Assembly (NCBI GenBank): GCA_020283715.1
Contig: JAIQCW010000112.1
Coordinates: 1-64,000 of the forward strand
Origin: Cytauxzoon felis
Taxonomy: Eukaryota > Apicomplexa > Aconoidasida > Piroplasmida > Theileriidae
Direction of reading: 5' to 3'
DNA: 64,000 nt
In this document: piece after piece, positions 24,892-35,712 of the stretch
Numbering within the stretch: the stretch's first letter is position 1
Layout of the letters: every line of letters starts with the position of its first letter
Translations under genes and position numbers: made by a program
Notes under the pieces: model-generated
Databases searched by the model: none
Seen by the model: only the letters and a program-made list of their open reading frames with translations
Told to the model about the DNA's origin: nothing

Positions 24892-27673
24892 ATGACTAAT
24901 GATGATTCTAAAATCCCATCTAATCTCTGTATATTAGACTTTAATAGACTGAACGTCACCAATCCAAAAAAGGGATTATTTACCAAACTCTGCACTCTTG
25001 TCCGACGCAAACACTCTAACAATCTTGAAGGACGATCCGACGAAGGAGGAGGACCTTCTGAACGTAGTGATGAAGGAAGTGACGACGAAGGAGGTGCTGT
25101 TGTAAACGAACATAGTGAGGGAAGACGGTCCGAACTTAGTGATGAGAGAAGTCAGGATAGTAATGATGTAGGAAGATGTACAAACTACAATGATGTAGGA
25201 AGATGTACAAACCTCAATGATGTAGGAAGATGTACAAACCTCAATGATGTAGGAAGATGTACAAACTACAATGATGTAGGAAGATGTACAAACTACAATG
25301 ATGATAGTAGTAGTAATAATAATAATAACCCTCAATACATCAGCAGTAACCCTCTAGATAGTAACACCCTTCAGGAAACAATACAGAGACGTATAAATAA
25401 TGAAATGATAACTACAAATGATTCTAATCAATCAGATACAATATTAAGTATATGTAATTCAAATACACAAATGATGGATGATAATGTTATAGAATCAGCA
25501 TTTATATTATTTATAGAAAATACAATAAAATTATGTAATAAAGCTATAATAGAAAATAGATATATATTAACAGATAAATTATTATATAATTTATTTCATA
25601 AATTAAATGAAATTTATGGTAATATATTAAATGAATCATGTAAAGGTGAAATAAATTTTCATAATATAAATAATAATAATAAACATCCATTATTTAATAA
25701 TATTAATGATAATATAATAAATAATATACCAGATATAATAAAAATTAATATAAATAATATTATTAATAATAATTATTATAAAATAGCTATTATTGAAAAA
25801 TTATTAATATGTGATCTATTAGATAAATTTAATATGATACATATAAAAAATTTATGTATTGATTTTCATCAACCTATACTTAATAATTTATGGTTTAATT
25901 CATTAGAATCTATTATTACAAATAATATATCTAATGATAATCTTAATACAAATAATATATCTAATGATAATCTTAATAATACAAATAATATATCCTATTC
26001 TAGATATAATTCATTCAATTCCAATCTTGTACAACGTATCAATCAAATTAGATTAAATAATCTACCTTCTTTACCTATCATTAATAATAAAAATTATAAA
26101 CTATCCATCATACAAACATTCAATTATCTCAAAACAACCACCAAACGATTAAAAAATACCAAAACTATCGTACTCAAACAACACTTTAAAAAAATCAAAA
26201 TCAAAACCGCAGATGGATGGATCAAAGAACCATGTATGTTTACACATATAATCTAATAAATGAAAATGGAAAATGTTACAATTAAAGTTTAGTCGTCACT
26301 AGTCCAACTGAGGTTACAACCACTGTTGCCACTAGCCGTGGTGGCCTCTTCTATTTACCTCCCCCTCCGCTTCCCTGAGATCAGCTACGGGTGTTACACT
26401 TGAGGTCTAATCCTCATTTCCTCCTTTACCCTCATCTTCAGTATTTTCTTTTGCGTTATTCCAGTTCCTATAATAGAAATATGGGGATCCTTGTGAGGTA
26501 ATTTTGTATTATGGGGATTATCATCTTGATTGTGGGGTATATTCTTTTTATGAGGTTTTTTATCCCCAGAAAACACCTTACCCCACCTGAGGTTACAATA
26601 CTACTCTCCTTCCCACTCGCCGTGGAGGCTCTCCTAATTACTTATCTCTAAAGAGTAGAGCCACTCCCAGAGATTGTGGTGATGATGAAGGTGGAGATGA
26701 AATAAAGAGTAGTACTGGACCTCAAGTGGAGACCTCAAGTGGAATACCTGGAAGCGATCTACGGGAGCTGGAAGGGGAAGTAAATAGAGAACGCCTCCAC
26801 GGCGAGTGGGAAGAGGTGAAGATAGTGATAGAAGTACAGAGATGGATCAGCTAGTGGCGATTAATTTCATTATATATATTATAGATCGTTCATTGGAGAT
26901 ATATTATCGTGTGGAGTTGAATGGATCGATATCGATAAAGGTGCGTGGAAAGTTGGAGTGTGAGACATTGAAGGTGTTGTGTATATTGAATGAGTTGGAT
27001 TTATCTACAGAATGGGTACCATTTTTGAAGAATGTAGTACAGATATATAGTTATAGTACAACTAGTAAATTATTTAAACAGACATATGAATATCCTGTAG
27101 TTGGTGTAAAGGATACTATAGTATATGGTACATTTATGAATGTATTAGATGAAGCGAATTGTTTAATTATAGGATGTAAGAATCCACCAGATGATGAAGA
27201 TGATGTTAAACAAATAGTAAATGTATTAAAAGAAGGTGGTATATTAAATACTGATAATATTGTTAGATATGATAAAGATAATGAATTATGTTATTTATGG
27301 GATCAAGTTATAGAAAAATGTCCAAAAAAAAACTAAACAAAGAGCAGCAGATTTATGTTTTTTAATTTTCCCCATTGGTGAAAATCATACATTAATGGAA
27401 TTATATGCTAATATTTTACCAGAAGTACGATTAGTACCCATGAAAATCATCACATATATTATCAAAAAAGTCATACTTGGAATGTTCAAACGTATCGCCA
27501 ATATCTCAAAAATCTTCGATGATACAATCTATGCATCCAAAATGAACGATGATGACGAATTCTATAAAAATATGAAACTCGTACTCGAACATCATAGAAA
27601 TAACGTAACCCATAATAAATATAACAGTAGCATCAGCATCGCCACCTATGCACCCAGCACAGCTGATCGATAA
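24892..27673 (+). CDS. Large low-complexity protein with C-terminal START-like region
   Basis: The N-terminal 450 residues start MTNDDSKIPSNLCILDF. They contain repeats rich in SDEG/SER, five copies of a 9-residue unit NDVGRCTN(Y/L) at 25162-25296, and long Asn/Ile-rich stretches. At GAACCAT|GTATGT (about 26234) I infer a roughly 630-nt intron holding two element clusters, ending at an AG at about 26884. The junction reads DGWIKEPYRSLEIYYRVELN and keeps phase. The C-terminal part (KLECETLKVLCILNELDLST, EWVPFLKNVVQIYSYSTTSK) resembles START-type lipid-binding domains. The frame breaks at an A9 run (27324-27332): one frame ends KCPKKN, and the other continues TKQRAADLCFLIFPIGENHT to a stop at 27673. 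The START call is tentative, the joining of halves fairly good. Confidence 0.55.
25162..25296 (+). repeat. Coding 27-nt tandem repeat, five copies
   Basis: Five near-identical copies of a 27-nt unit encode NDVGRCTN followed by Tyr or Leu. The near identity at DNA level suggests recent expansion by slippage or unequal exchange. Each copy adds one Cys. Confidence 0.9.
26298..26818. repeat. Two palindromic-element clusters in intron
   Basis: 26298-26408: an outer end ACTGAGGTTACAACCACTG, an arm CCACTAGCCGTGGTGGCC and inverted module B. 26580-26818: outer end CCACCTGAGGTTACAA, arm CCACTCGCCGTGGAGGC, module A (variant AGAGATTGTGG), module C (GAAGCGATCTACGGGAGCTG) and arm GCCTCCACGGCGAGTGG. The 170 nt between the clusters is unrelated to them. 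Confidence 0.85.
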
Positions 27674-27737
27674 CTCAATCTCATAACATTATATCTATAA
27701 CAATGAATCCAATAATACTAATTAAATATTGATGTTA

Positions 27738-28060
27738 ACTCCACTCGAAGTCCAATCCAACTCTCTACATCCTGCCGTCAGCTCTCCACCCAAGGTCGTC
27801 CTGCCGTCAGCTCTTCTATTTACTTCCCCCTCCGCTTCCCTGAGATCAGCTACGGGTTCCACTCGAGGTCCAATGCACCTCTATTCCACTCGCCGTGGAG
27901 GCCTTCTTATTTACATCACCTCGACTCCCATAGATCGTCTCGGATAATTCGCCACGATCTCCGGGAGTGGCTTTACTCTTTAGAGATAGGTAATTAGAAG
28001 AAGGCCTCCACGGCGAGTGGAATAGAGGTGCATTGGACCTCAAGTGGAATGGCGAGTACC
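27738..28060. repeat. Palindromic element with long perfect arms
   Basis: Contains the arm CTGCCGTCAGCTCT, inverted module B, then an inverted repeat of about 49 bases per arm: roughly 27861-27911 against 27993-28048. The arms include the private spacer TGCACCTCTATT/AATAGAGGTGCA and the shared CCACTCGCCGTGGAGGCC. Between the arms lie inverted modules E and A. It sits 65 bases after the stop at 27673. Confidence 0.9.
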
Positions 28061-28129
28061 GAAGATGGTGATTAGACCTTATGTTGAGCAGTCACTAATA
28101 TACCTTCGTGTATCTTGCTTTTGCTTTTA

Positions 28130-28369
28130 TTAGCTTATGCGTAATATACGTTCACCTATTCGTATGAATCTTTTCCTTTTTTTGCTCTTGTATGTTTTCC
28201 GTCTCATATTTGTATCCCATGTACGGAAATTGACTTCATTATGGAGTAATACTGGGTATAGTAGACTTTTGTCTAGAATGTGTAGTGACGTTGGATGTTT
28301 ATTGTTGAAACATGTCGTCATTGCGATTAATTGATTTAAATTCATTCTCTTTATATAATTTATAATCAT
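28130..28369 (-). CDS. Small basic protein, possible organellar bL34-like
   Basis: A 79-codon ORF beginning MIINYIKRMNLNQLIAMTTC. Near its end it has MRRKTYKSKKRKRFIRIGER, which resembles the start of bacterial ribosomal protein bL34 (K-R-T-Y-x-P/S-x-K-R-K-R). The usual C-terminal half of bL34 (GRKVLxxRRxKGR) is not seen. A GT within the last codons could lead to another exon near 28095. Gene status and family are both uncertain. Confidence 0.3.
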   Translation of the reverse strand: MIINYIKRMNLNQLIAMTTCFNNKHPTSLHILDKSLLYPVLLHNEVNFRTWDTNMRRKTYKSKKRKRFIRIGERILRIS

Positions 28370-28509
28370 ATTGTCATTATTTAAATGTCTATTTTATATC
28401 GTTCAATACAACACTCCAGTCATTACAGCGACACGATACATGAGGATGGAAAAGTACTGTAGAGGGTAAAATTATTATATTAAACTCAAGTTTATGTGTA
28501 AAGATTAAA

Positions 28510-30279
28510 TTATAATTGTGATTTAATTAATATTATAGTGATTTTATCATCTAATCTATTCAAAACTACATGATGATATTTTTCGTAACCTGTATTAATG
28601 TTTATAGGGCATAAGAATCCAATTACCTGCCACAGGATTGTAAATTGTACATCCCCCACCTCCATATATCGATAATATAATCGAAGAATGATCGTGTATG
28701 AACCCCCCATTCAATGATTGAGGAGGGAGAGGGTCTCCGGATGAAGTTTGAGGGACAGAGTCCGACATTGATGATAATGTAGAATCTTCCTCATTCGATA
28801 TAGCGTCACTAAAGTTGGTGGATGATGTAAAGAAGCTCATCCTCAACATACCACAGTGTATTAAACGCCTTTATTAAAAACTGTGAAGATATTATACCAT
28901 TGTTCAACTTGATGTAGTCAACCTTGGTCATCATATTCTCCTCTCCTCCATTGACATCAATCATCCTCCCTTCTTCTTCGCACGTTCCAATCTCCAACGC
29001 TTTCAAGTTGATGGCATCTATAGTGGACATTAATTTAGCGATGAAATGGTTATTAGAGTCTTGATCAAATTGTCTTTGGAAATCTTTAACTGATAATTCA
29101 TGTACTAAATCTCTAACAGCAGATGTCTTCTTAACTGAACATTTCTTCAATGAATTATAAATCTTGGTCAATACTTCTCTATTCCCTACAAATATATCCA
29201 ATTTCCTCTTCAATTTATTAGGATTCTGCCTTGGTATAGCTTTACGCCTCTTTGTATTTATAGACTCAACCTTGAAGGAATCATTTGTCAGGTCGTTAAT
29301 TTTATACTGCCATGTCCAATATCTATCATCAGCTTCATCAATAGAAATCTAAAAGGTAAATGAAATATCGAAAGAAAAATATAAATCCAACCTCATTACA
29401 AGTCATTTCCAATTCATTAGTCTTCACAACAACACTTGTACCATTTATAGTACTCAGTACAGATTCCAAGTCATCTCTATCAACATCATCAATATTTGAT
29501 GAAATAAGTACAGATATAGGGCAAATATTTGATAAACTGTCTTGTATTCTATCATACAACTTAGTATTTGTACCAGATTTAGATATAAAACTACAATCAC
29601 TTAATAATATTCGAACTACATTAAACCCTATTAGACATGTAATGTCATGTAACATCATCAAACTATACCATCATATTTACGCATCTCATGACAATTTGAT
29701 AATCCTAATCGTTTATATACATCATCACTGACCTATAAAAATGAAAATATAATTTAAACCCAAAATTTAAATACCTTTAAATGTAAATTATGATTAGAAT
29801 CTATAAAGAAATCTATATGATTCACTATATCACGAGTCTTATTAAGTATAACAAGCTTCTTTGGTATTAAAAATTTAGTAACAAAAATGAAATCACATAG
29901 AGTACTCAATTTAATATTCTCAACTAAGAAACTTTTATTCTATAAAATTTAAATAATAAATATCAAATGAAGAATGATAATATTAGTACAATAGATAAAT
30001 GTAAACATACATTTAATTGCTGTAATTTCATCTTCACTTTAGATATACCCTTAGACCTACAAATCAACGTCACCTATATAAAATTATAAATTAATATAAT
30101 AAACATACACATCTTGTAAGATTCAATGATAATAATAATTTTTTAATCTCTAATATTATTTCATCCGTTGATTTCTCTAAATTTTTCAATGAAGCCAATG
30201 ATAGCTCTGCGATTATATAACTCGATGATGTAACATCACGGATATTATTCATATCTAACATAAACTCGGAATTTAACAA
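28510..30279 (-). CDS. Unrecognised conserved-looking multi-exon protein
   Basis: Nine exons can be joined in phase with introns of 35-71 nt, which is strong evidence of a real gene. The product starts MLNSEFMLDMNNIRDVTSSS. It continues through SNICPISVLISSNIDDVDRD, a basic stretch KVESINTKRRKAIPRQNPNK and the helical segment RKLDIFVGNREVLTKIYNSL. The end is IYGGGGCTIYN ... VVLNRLDDKITIILIKSQL, stop at 28510. Two introns fix the C-terminus: 43 nt near 28808-28850 and 37 nt near 28594-28630. No signal peptide or membrane helix. I recognise no family; a nuclear role would be a guess from the basic stretch. Confidence 0.6.
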
Positions 30280-30499
30280 ACATAATACTACATAAATTAA
30301 TTAATCCATTTTTTTAAACTAAAGTGTAACATAGAAGTAGAAGAAGTTCAAGTGGTTATGGTGATGATCATGATACCCAAAGGAACGATATAAGTTAACC
30401 CTTGTCTAACAACTAACATAACACCTTAAGTTTATACCATATACTACTCACTAGTAGATATCATATCCAATTTCTTACAACTAGATGTTACATCGTCTT

Positions 30500-30790
30500 G
30501 TAGACATCTTTCCATCTGATGTTACAACCACTGTTGCCACTAGGCGTGGTGCCTTCTTTATTTAGTTGTCCCTCCGCTTCCCATAGATCAGCTGCGGGTT
30601 CCACTCGAGGTCCAGTACTAACTCTACCTCCATCTCCACCTCTCTACTGCCACGATCTCCGGGAGTGGCTCTACCCTTCAGGGATAGGTAATTAGAAGAG
30701 CTGACGGCAGGACGAAGGAATGTAGGACTGTAACCTCGGGTGGAACGGCGAGTGGAATGAAGAGTCTGGTTGTAACCTCAGGTGGATAGC
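30500..30790. repeat. Palindromic element between genes
   Basis: Left end CATCTGATGTTACAACCACTG, arm GCCACTAGGCGTGGTGCC, inverted module B variant (CCCATAGATCAGCTGCGGG), spacer, inverted-strand module A, arm AGAGCTGACGGCAGGACG, right end GGTTGTAACCTCAGGTGG. It lies between the 3' end of the STIMATE-like gene and the start of the gene at 30279. The two inner arms here are of different type, so the copy is mixed. The remainder of 30280-30499 is AT-rich and featureless. Confidence 0.85.
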
Positions 30791-30862
30791 TATCAATAAA
30801 AATTATAAATTATGAATGTATGTTTATAATGTTATTTAATAGTATATAATGTTTAGAATAGA

Positions 30863-31792
30863 TTATTTAGAGAGTGGTATTTTGATTTTGATGATAGAAT
30901 CGGTGACATAGTATTGGAAGACATTGAAGAAGAGTGGTGATATGATCATGACGAATATTAATTTAAGGCGATGTGTTTTATTGAATGCATTGAGTAAATG
31001 TGCTGCAACAAGATTGATTTGATATGAGAAGATGATGAAAATTATTATAGATGCGAATTTAAGTCCTGATACTATAATGAACCAAGTATATAAATTATGT
31101 AAAAATTCTTTGGAGGATTTTTTTTTAGACCAATGATTAAAATTATTAAAGATGTGATGGAAATTATTAAATATAAATGATGTATTGTTATTACACATTA
31201 ACAATTGATTATCATCATTGTTATCATCATCATCGTCATCTGATAGATTAGATATATCTTCTAGATCATGATTATATGATTGTATATCTAAATTAATAGA
31301 TGCAAATCTTGTAGCATCAGCTAATTCATATAATGTTGGTGTAAATTTAGATTTTCTATTATTTTGTAAATAATTATATGCGACTCTACGAATAGCTAAA
31401 TATTTTATAATTTTATATTCTATATATACACCTATTGTAGCATCAAATAATGTTGTCATAAAATACATATTACATTCATCTTGTATAATATTATTATTAT
31501 TTATATTATTTAAACGATAACGATTTATTAATATAGATGATATTATATTTAATATATGTACTGTACTTGAACCACACATTAATTGTATAAAATCCATTAT
31601 AAATACTCTTCTTGATCTTTTAGGTACTTCAAACATATATTTTATTAATAATATCAATATTGATATTATACATAATAAAAATTGTATAGCCAAACCAAAC
31701 ATACCAGGTATTAATGTACATACCTCATCTACTACATCATTATTACCATCTAATAATACATTTGATTTAACCGTATTAGTCAAACTAGACAT
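30863..31792 (-). CDS. STIMATE/TMEM110-family membrane protein
   Basis: A single-exon 309-residue multi-pass protein. Matches to the STIMATE family: an early helix FGLAIQFLLCIISILILLIK, then FEVPKRSRRVFIMDFIQLMC (family: REPKxxRRxWxxWxxDxxKQ), FMTTLFDATIGVYIEYKIIK (family: FLLDATxGxLxxY), and a last region SPLFFNVFQYYVTDSIIK (family: VPxxxNxxxxWxVDxxL). About five membrane helices. An Asp/Asn-rich loop (LSDDDDDDNNDDNQ) is inserted in the middle. In animals STIMATE sits at ER-plasma membrane junctions and supports STIM1-driven calcium entry; fungi have a vacuolar homologue. The role here is unknown. Confidence 0.82.
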   Translation of the reverse strand: MSSLTNTVKSNVLLDGNNDVVDEVCTLIPGMFGLAIQFLLCIISILILLIKYMFEVPKRSRRVFIMDFIQLMCGSSTVHILNIISSILINRYRLNNINNNNIIQDECNMYFMTTLFDATIGVYIEYKIIKYLAIRRVAYNYLQNNRKSKFTPTLYELADATRFASINLDIQSYNHDLEDISNLSDDDDDDNNDDNQLLMCNNNTSFIFNNFHHIFNNFNHWSKKKSSKEFLHNLYTWFIIVSGLKFASIIIFIIFSYQINLVAAHLLNAFNKTHRLKLIFVMIISPLFFNVFQYYVTDSIIKIKIPLSK

Positions 31793-32298
31793 TATTAAAA
31801 TACATTCAATTCATAATGCGATTATTATAATTTATTTTTAGTCATTATTATTTATATATTAATATAGTACCACACATAATCGCAAGTAATACCATATGAC
31901 CAATGGATACACCAAAGATTAAAATTCAATTTTAAAGGTAAATTATAGGTTCATATATCTAATTTAGTGTGTTTAATTTTATAATAATCATTATTTTAGT
32001 CTTAAATAAAATATATAACTCCTAGATTCCAAATTCCATTTTACACCTATACCAGTACCCTTAATACTGTCTTTTATCTACAGTCATTGAATGAATATAG
32101 TATAAATTAATATGATATTATAAAGAGATGATTTTATGAACCTTTAGTAATATAATGAGTCATAGTTGATATGTCATATATACTAAGACTAGTGGATGGG
32201 GTGGTTAAGAAGATAAATAGAAGATCAATATTATTAAATATATACATGTGATTCTTTATATAATTGAATTTTATAGTTTAAAATTATATTTATATATA
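31793..32298. other. Divergent promoter region, STIMATE-like / RPL17
   Basis: About 500 AT-rich bases between two divergent starts. No ORF, RNA gene or interspersed element seen. It should contain the strong ribosomal-protein promoter of RPL17. Confidence 0.5.
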
Positions 32299-33743
32299 AT
32301 GGTAAAGTATTCACGTGATCCTAGTAATTTAACTAAAAGTGCCAAAGCATTTGGATCGCATTTGCGTGTCCATTTTAAAAATACATATGAAACAGCACAG
32401 GCAATAAAACATATGGGTATTTTAGAAGCTAAACGCTATTTAAAAGATGTAATTGAACATAAAAGATGTGTTCCATTTCGTAAATTTAATGGTGGTGTAG
32501 GACGTTGTGCCCAAGCTAAAGCATTTAAACATACCCAAGGTCGTTGGCCTGAAAAATCTTGCAGATTCTTATTAGATTTATTAACTAATCTTGAATCTAA
32601 TGCGGAGGTATGTTAAATTATCTATCATTAATAATATACTAATTAAATGATGACAAAGATGACGAGTATGATTGTAAAAGTGTCAATTCCATTCAAGACA
32701 CTCTTACTATACTCATTACATAGAATTATATACTCTTCTTAATACTACATATCATGTTCTATGATTTTGTTACTATTTTGGACCGTATTTAATTCTATCC
32801 ATATGTAATGAGCCATGATTTACTGAGGCATTTGTCTGATGAATTATATTCTATCCGAAAATTTTAAATTGAAGAAAACACAAATGAAGACTTCATCCTA
32901 ACCTAACATTCCAGTCGAGGTTCAATCATACCCTTTTTCCACTCGCCGTGGTGGCTTCTTCTATTTATTTCCCCTTCCAGCTCCCGTAGATCGCTTCCAG
33001 GTCCCACCTGAACTTATTTCCTAATCTCGACGAGATAAGGATAAAGTGATGGAATCCATGTTTGTCAGGATAACTCAATGGATATGAATTGGAATGAAGT
33101 GAGGATTGGTAAACTCGATACAATCACCAAATTCCTTTTCAATGAAGTATTGAGATTTATATTTCATCCAATAGTCATTCCATAATCTTCATGACTTTCC
33201 CCAGAAATAATGAAATTCCTTCAATTTTGGAGGTAAAAAATGAAGAAGTGGAAGTCAGTGATTGGACCTCGAGTGGAACCCGGAGCTGATCTACGGGAAG
33301 CGGAGGGGGAGGTAAATAGAAGAAGCTGACGGCAGGATTAAGAGAAGGTGGATTGGACCTCGAGTGGAGTGGCTGTATGAATGATTTGTGAAGGAAATGA
33401 ATATGATAATAGTTTAATAATATTATTTCTAGGTCAAGGGTTTGGATGTTGAGAATATGAAGATTGAGCATATTCAGGTGAATAGGGCTCCAGTTGGTCG
33501 TAGGCGTTCATATAGGGCTCATGGTCGTATTATACCATTTTTATCTCATCCTTGTCATATTGAGATTATTGCTGTTGAGGAAGAGGAGCATGTACCAAGG
33601 CATGTGACACCTACTAAGAAGGTTTGTAATAGATATATAATGATTATTAATTATTATAGCCTGTAAAAATGAACAAGCGTACTTTGGCAAGAATGAGGTT
33701 GAGGACTGGTACTTCTGTAACACCATTAACTACTGTAGCATAA
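32299..33743 (+). CDS. RPL17: 60S ribosomal protein L17 (uL22)
   Basis: Exon 1 (32299-about 32606) encodes [20 protein letters not shown] ... [20 protein letters not shown] and ends at AE|. An intron of about 825 nt follows, exceptionally long for this window. Exon 2 from 33433 encodes [20 protein letters not shown] and [21 protein letters not shown] roughly 37-nt intron separates the last exon, ending [16 protein letters not shown] at 33743. Length (about 190 residues) and motifs are standard for eukaryotic uL22. The long intron contains about 270 nt of AT-rich unique DNA and then an interspersed element with spacer family S. Confidence 0.97.
32905..33375. repeat. Palindromic element with spacer S in RPL17 intron
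   Basis: Inverted module C (CTTCCAGCTCCCGTAGATCG) near 32975 with arm CCACTCGCCGTGGTGGC. Spacer family S in inverted orientation at about 33012-33245. Then direct module B variant (GGAGCTGATCTACGGGAAGC) and arm GCTGACGGCAGGA. Right outer end GGATTGGACCTCGAGTGG. Confidence 0.88.
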
Positions 33744-33858
33744 ATTTACTTTTCAATATTATAATGATTAAATATATATATTAGACATTAATTTAATATA
33801 AATGGGGTTTATTTAGTACAAATTATATCAACTTTCTTCTTGGAAGGATGGGTACATC

Positions 33859-35712
33859 ATGACCATTAAGGGTGGGTTTGAAAATTTGATTAAGGTATTA
33901 AAGAGGTTAAATAAATATGGATATGATGAAAGGAGGGTATATAAAAAATTAATTTTATTGGATTCTAATATAATAGAGGCTATAAATGATCATCCTTATC
34001 ATATACCGGTGGTATTATATCATTTATCGCAGTTAACTAAGAGATATTTCAATATTAAAGAACAAATTACATGTAAAATATGTAAAGGATCATGTATAAA
34101 TATATATGAACATTTAGGTTTAATAATTAAGAGTCATTTAATTCATCTATCACCAAAAGGTTTAGTACAGGTATATTCTGTCTATTCACAATGTATTAAT
34201 AATAATCTACAAGATTTTATATCAGAATTAGAGTTAAGGATCTTATATTACATTTATATTAATTGTAATAACAATGATCTAACATATATAAAAGATATTG
34301 ATGTGAATAATTATTTATATGGCCTCGATACAAATGATGTTAAATATTATTTACCAATTAATTTAATTGATGTAGCTATACTATTAGAGAATTTAAGATT
34401 AACTTCACCATTATATGATCATTTCTTATTGCATTCAATAAATTTAACTGAAAGATTCTTATACAATAACATCAATACAAGTAATGATAATGTTGATAAG
34501 AATCATTCTAATAATACAGAAATGTATAGTACAATATGTTGTATCATTGGTATATTAAATAAAATGAATTATTATACTATTAAAATATACAACTTGATTA
34601 TATATATATTAAGAATTAGTTTAAATACTATAGATATTAGAGATTTATGTACAATATTAAATGCATCATTAAATTATAATCTTAAATCATTCAATTGGAT
34701 ACAAATATATAACCACATAAATAAATTATTAATAACTCAAAAGCATACACTAAGAGAGTTGTCTACACTATTAAAAGTAATGGATAAAATTTATAAAAAA
34801 TTATATAAATTCCATAAAGAACATATAAATCTTATAAACACGGTAAAAATTTTATTTTATAATCAATTAAATCAATTAAATATCATTAATGATAAAGAAA
34901 TACTCAATGCCATCAGCCTAGCATTACCCATACTAAATGATGCTAAATTATACAAATGCATAAGTAATAAAAAATTCATCTTCAATAAAAAACTATTATA
35001 TACATATAATATACTCGTAGATCATATAATCAAATTCATCACTACAAATTATATAAATAAACAATCTTTATCTACATCATCCGCTCCACCTGATGTTATA
35101 ACCACCGTTGGTCTTGCAGACAGCTCTTCCAATTCACTCCCCGTAAACGGTAATGCCACTCCCGGAGATCGTGGCGATATTAACCCGGAAGAACAGGATT
35201 TACCCGGAAGAACGAAAAATGTAGCCCCTAAGAACAGGAATTCTACCCGGAAGAACAGAAATAATCTACCCGGAGGAACAAAAAGTTTCAACCCGGAAGA
35301 ACGGGAAACTACTGATGTAACCTCATGTGGAATACCTGGAAGCGATCTACGGGAGCTGGAAGGGGAATTAAATAGAGAAGCTGACGGCAGGACAACCTCA
35401 GATGTAGATGATCTTAATGGATTAATTTCTTTGATATCGCATATAATGATTGAGAATTGTGAAATTTATATAATGATGATGAATGATGTGATGGATGATT
35501 ATGATATGAGTGATTTATGTTACTTTATTAAGCTGATGGACAAGATGTTAGATCTGGATCTATTGGAAAGGTATAAATTTCATAATTTCATATCAATACT
35601 AATAAAGTTTTATAATAGGATTGAATTAAATACAATCGATGATGAAATAATCAAGTCATTTATATATAAAAATAATCACAATATTAAATCTTACCCTTTA
35701 CAGGGAAACTAA
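33859..35712 (+). CDS. Large helical protein with an in-frame palindromic element
   Basis: One open frame of 617 codons starting MTIKGGFENLIKVLKRLNKY. The body is a series of Leu/Ile/Asn-rich helices (KGLVQVYSVYSQCINNNLQD, NTIDIRDLCTILNASLNYNL). That pattern is typical of apicomplexan organellar helical-repeat (RAP/HPR-type) proteins, but I see no RAP domain. Residues about 408-515 are an interspersed element read in frame (SLPVNGNATPGDRG ... [20 protein letters not shown]), including a run of PEE/PGRT units. The helical body resumes after it (DDLNGLISLISHIMIENCEI). The stop at 35712 overlaps the last 29 bases of the opposite-strand gene. It could be an organellar RNA-binding protein; the function is not shown. 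Confidence 0.6.
   Translation: MTIKGGFENLIKVLKRLNKYGYDERRVYKKLILLDSNIIEAINDHPYHIPVVLYHLSQLTKRYFNIKEQITCKICKGSCINIYEHLGLIIKSHLIHLSPKGLVQVYSVYSQCINNNLQDFISELELRILYYIYINCNNNDLTYIKDIDVNNYLYGLDTNDVKYYLPINLIDVAILLENLRLTSPLYDHFLLHSINLTERFLYNNINTSNDNVDKNHSNNTEMYSTICCIIGILNKMNYYTIKIYNLIIYILRISLNTIDIRDLCTILNASLNYNLKSFNWIQIYNHINKLLITQKHTLRELSTLLKVMDKIYKKLYKFHKEHINLINTVKILFYNQLNQLNIINDKEILNAISLALPILNDAKLYKCISNKKFIFNKKLLYTYNILVDHIIKFITTNYINKQSLSTSSAPPDVITTVGLADSSSNSLPVNGNATPGDRGDINPEEQDLPGRTKNVAPKNRNSTRKNRNNLPGGTKSFNPEERETTDVTSCGIPGSDLRELEGELNREADGRTTSDVDDLNGLISLISHIMIENCEIYIMMMNDVMDDYDMSDLCYFIKLMDKMLDLDLLERYKFHNFISILIKFYNRIELNTIDDEIIKSFIYKNNHNIKSYPLQGN
35084..35400 (+). repeat. Exonic palindromic element with PEE-type spacer
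   Basis: Order on the coding strand: outer end CCACCTGATGTTATAACC, arm CTTGCAGACAGCTCTTCC, module A variant 2 (CCCGTAAACGGTAATGCC), several ACCCGGAAGAAC-type units (35185-35305), module C (GAAGCGATCTACGGGAGCTG), arm GAAGCTGACGGCAGGAC. No stop occurs in the host frame over about 317 nt. Confidence 0.9.

Noticed and set aside
25162..25296. CRISPR-like regular repeats
   Set aside because: The units are contiguous, without unique spacers, in frame within a eukaryotic coding region.
26394..26576. 60-codon ORF on the - strand (MFSGDKKPHKKN...)
   Set aside because: It lies in the long intron of the START-like gene beside an element, with no supporting exon chain.
32640..32860. Possible intronic box C/D snoRNA in RPL17 (TGATGA and CTGA motifs)
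   Set aside because: The boxes are about 180 nt apart and no terminal stem is evident. Such short motifs are common in this AT-rich DNA.
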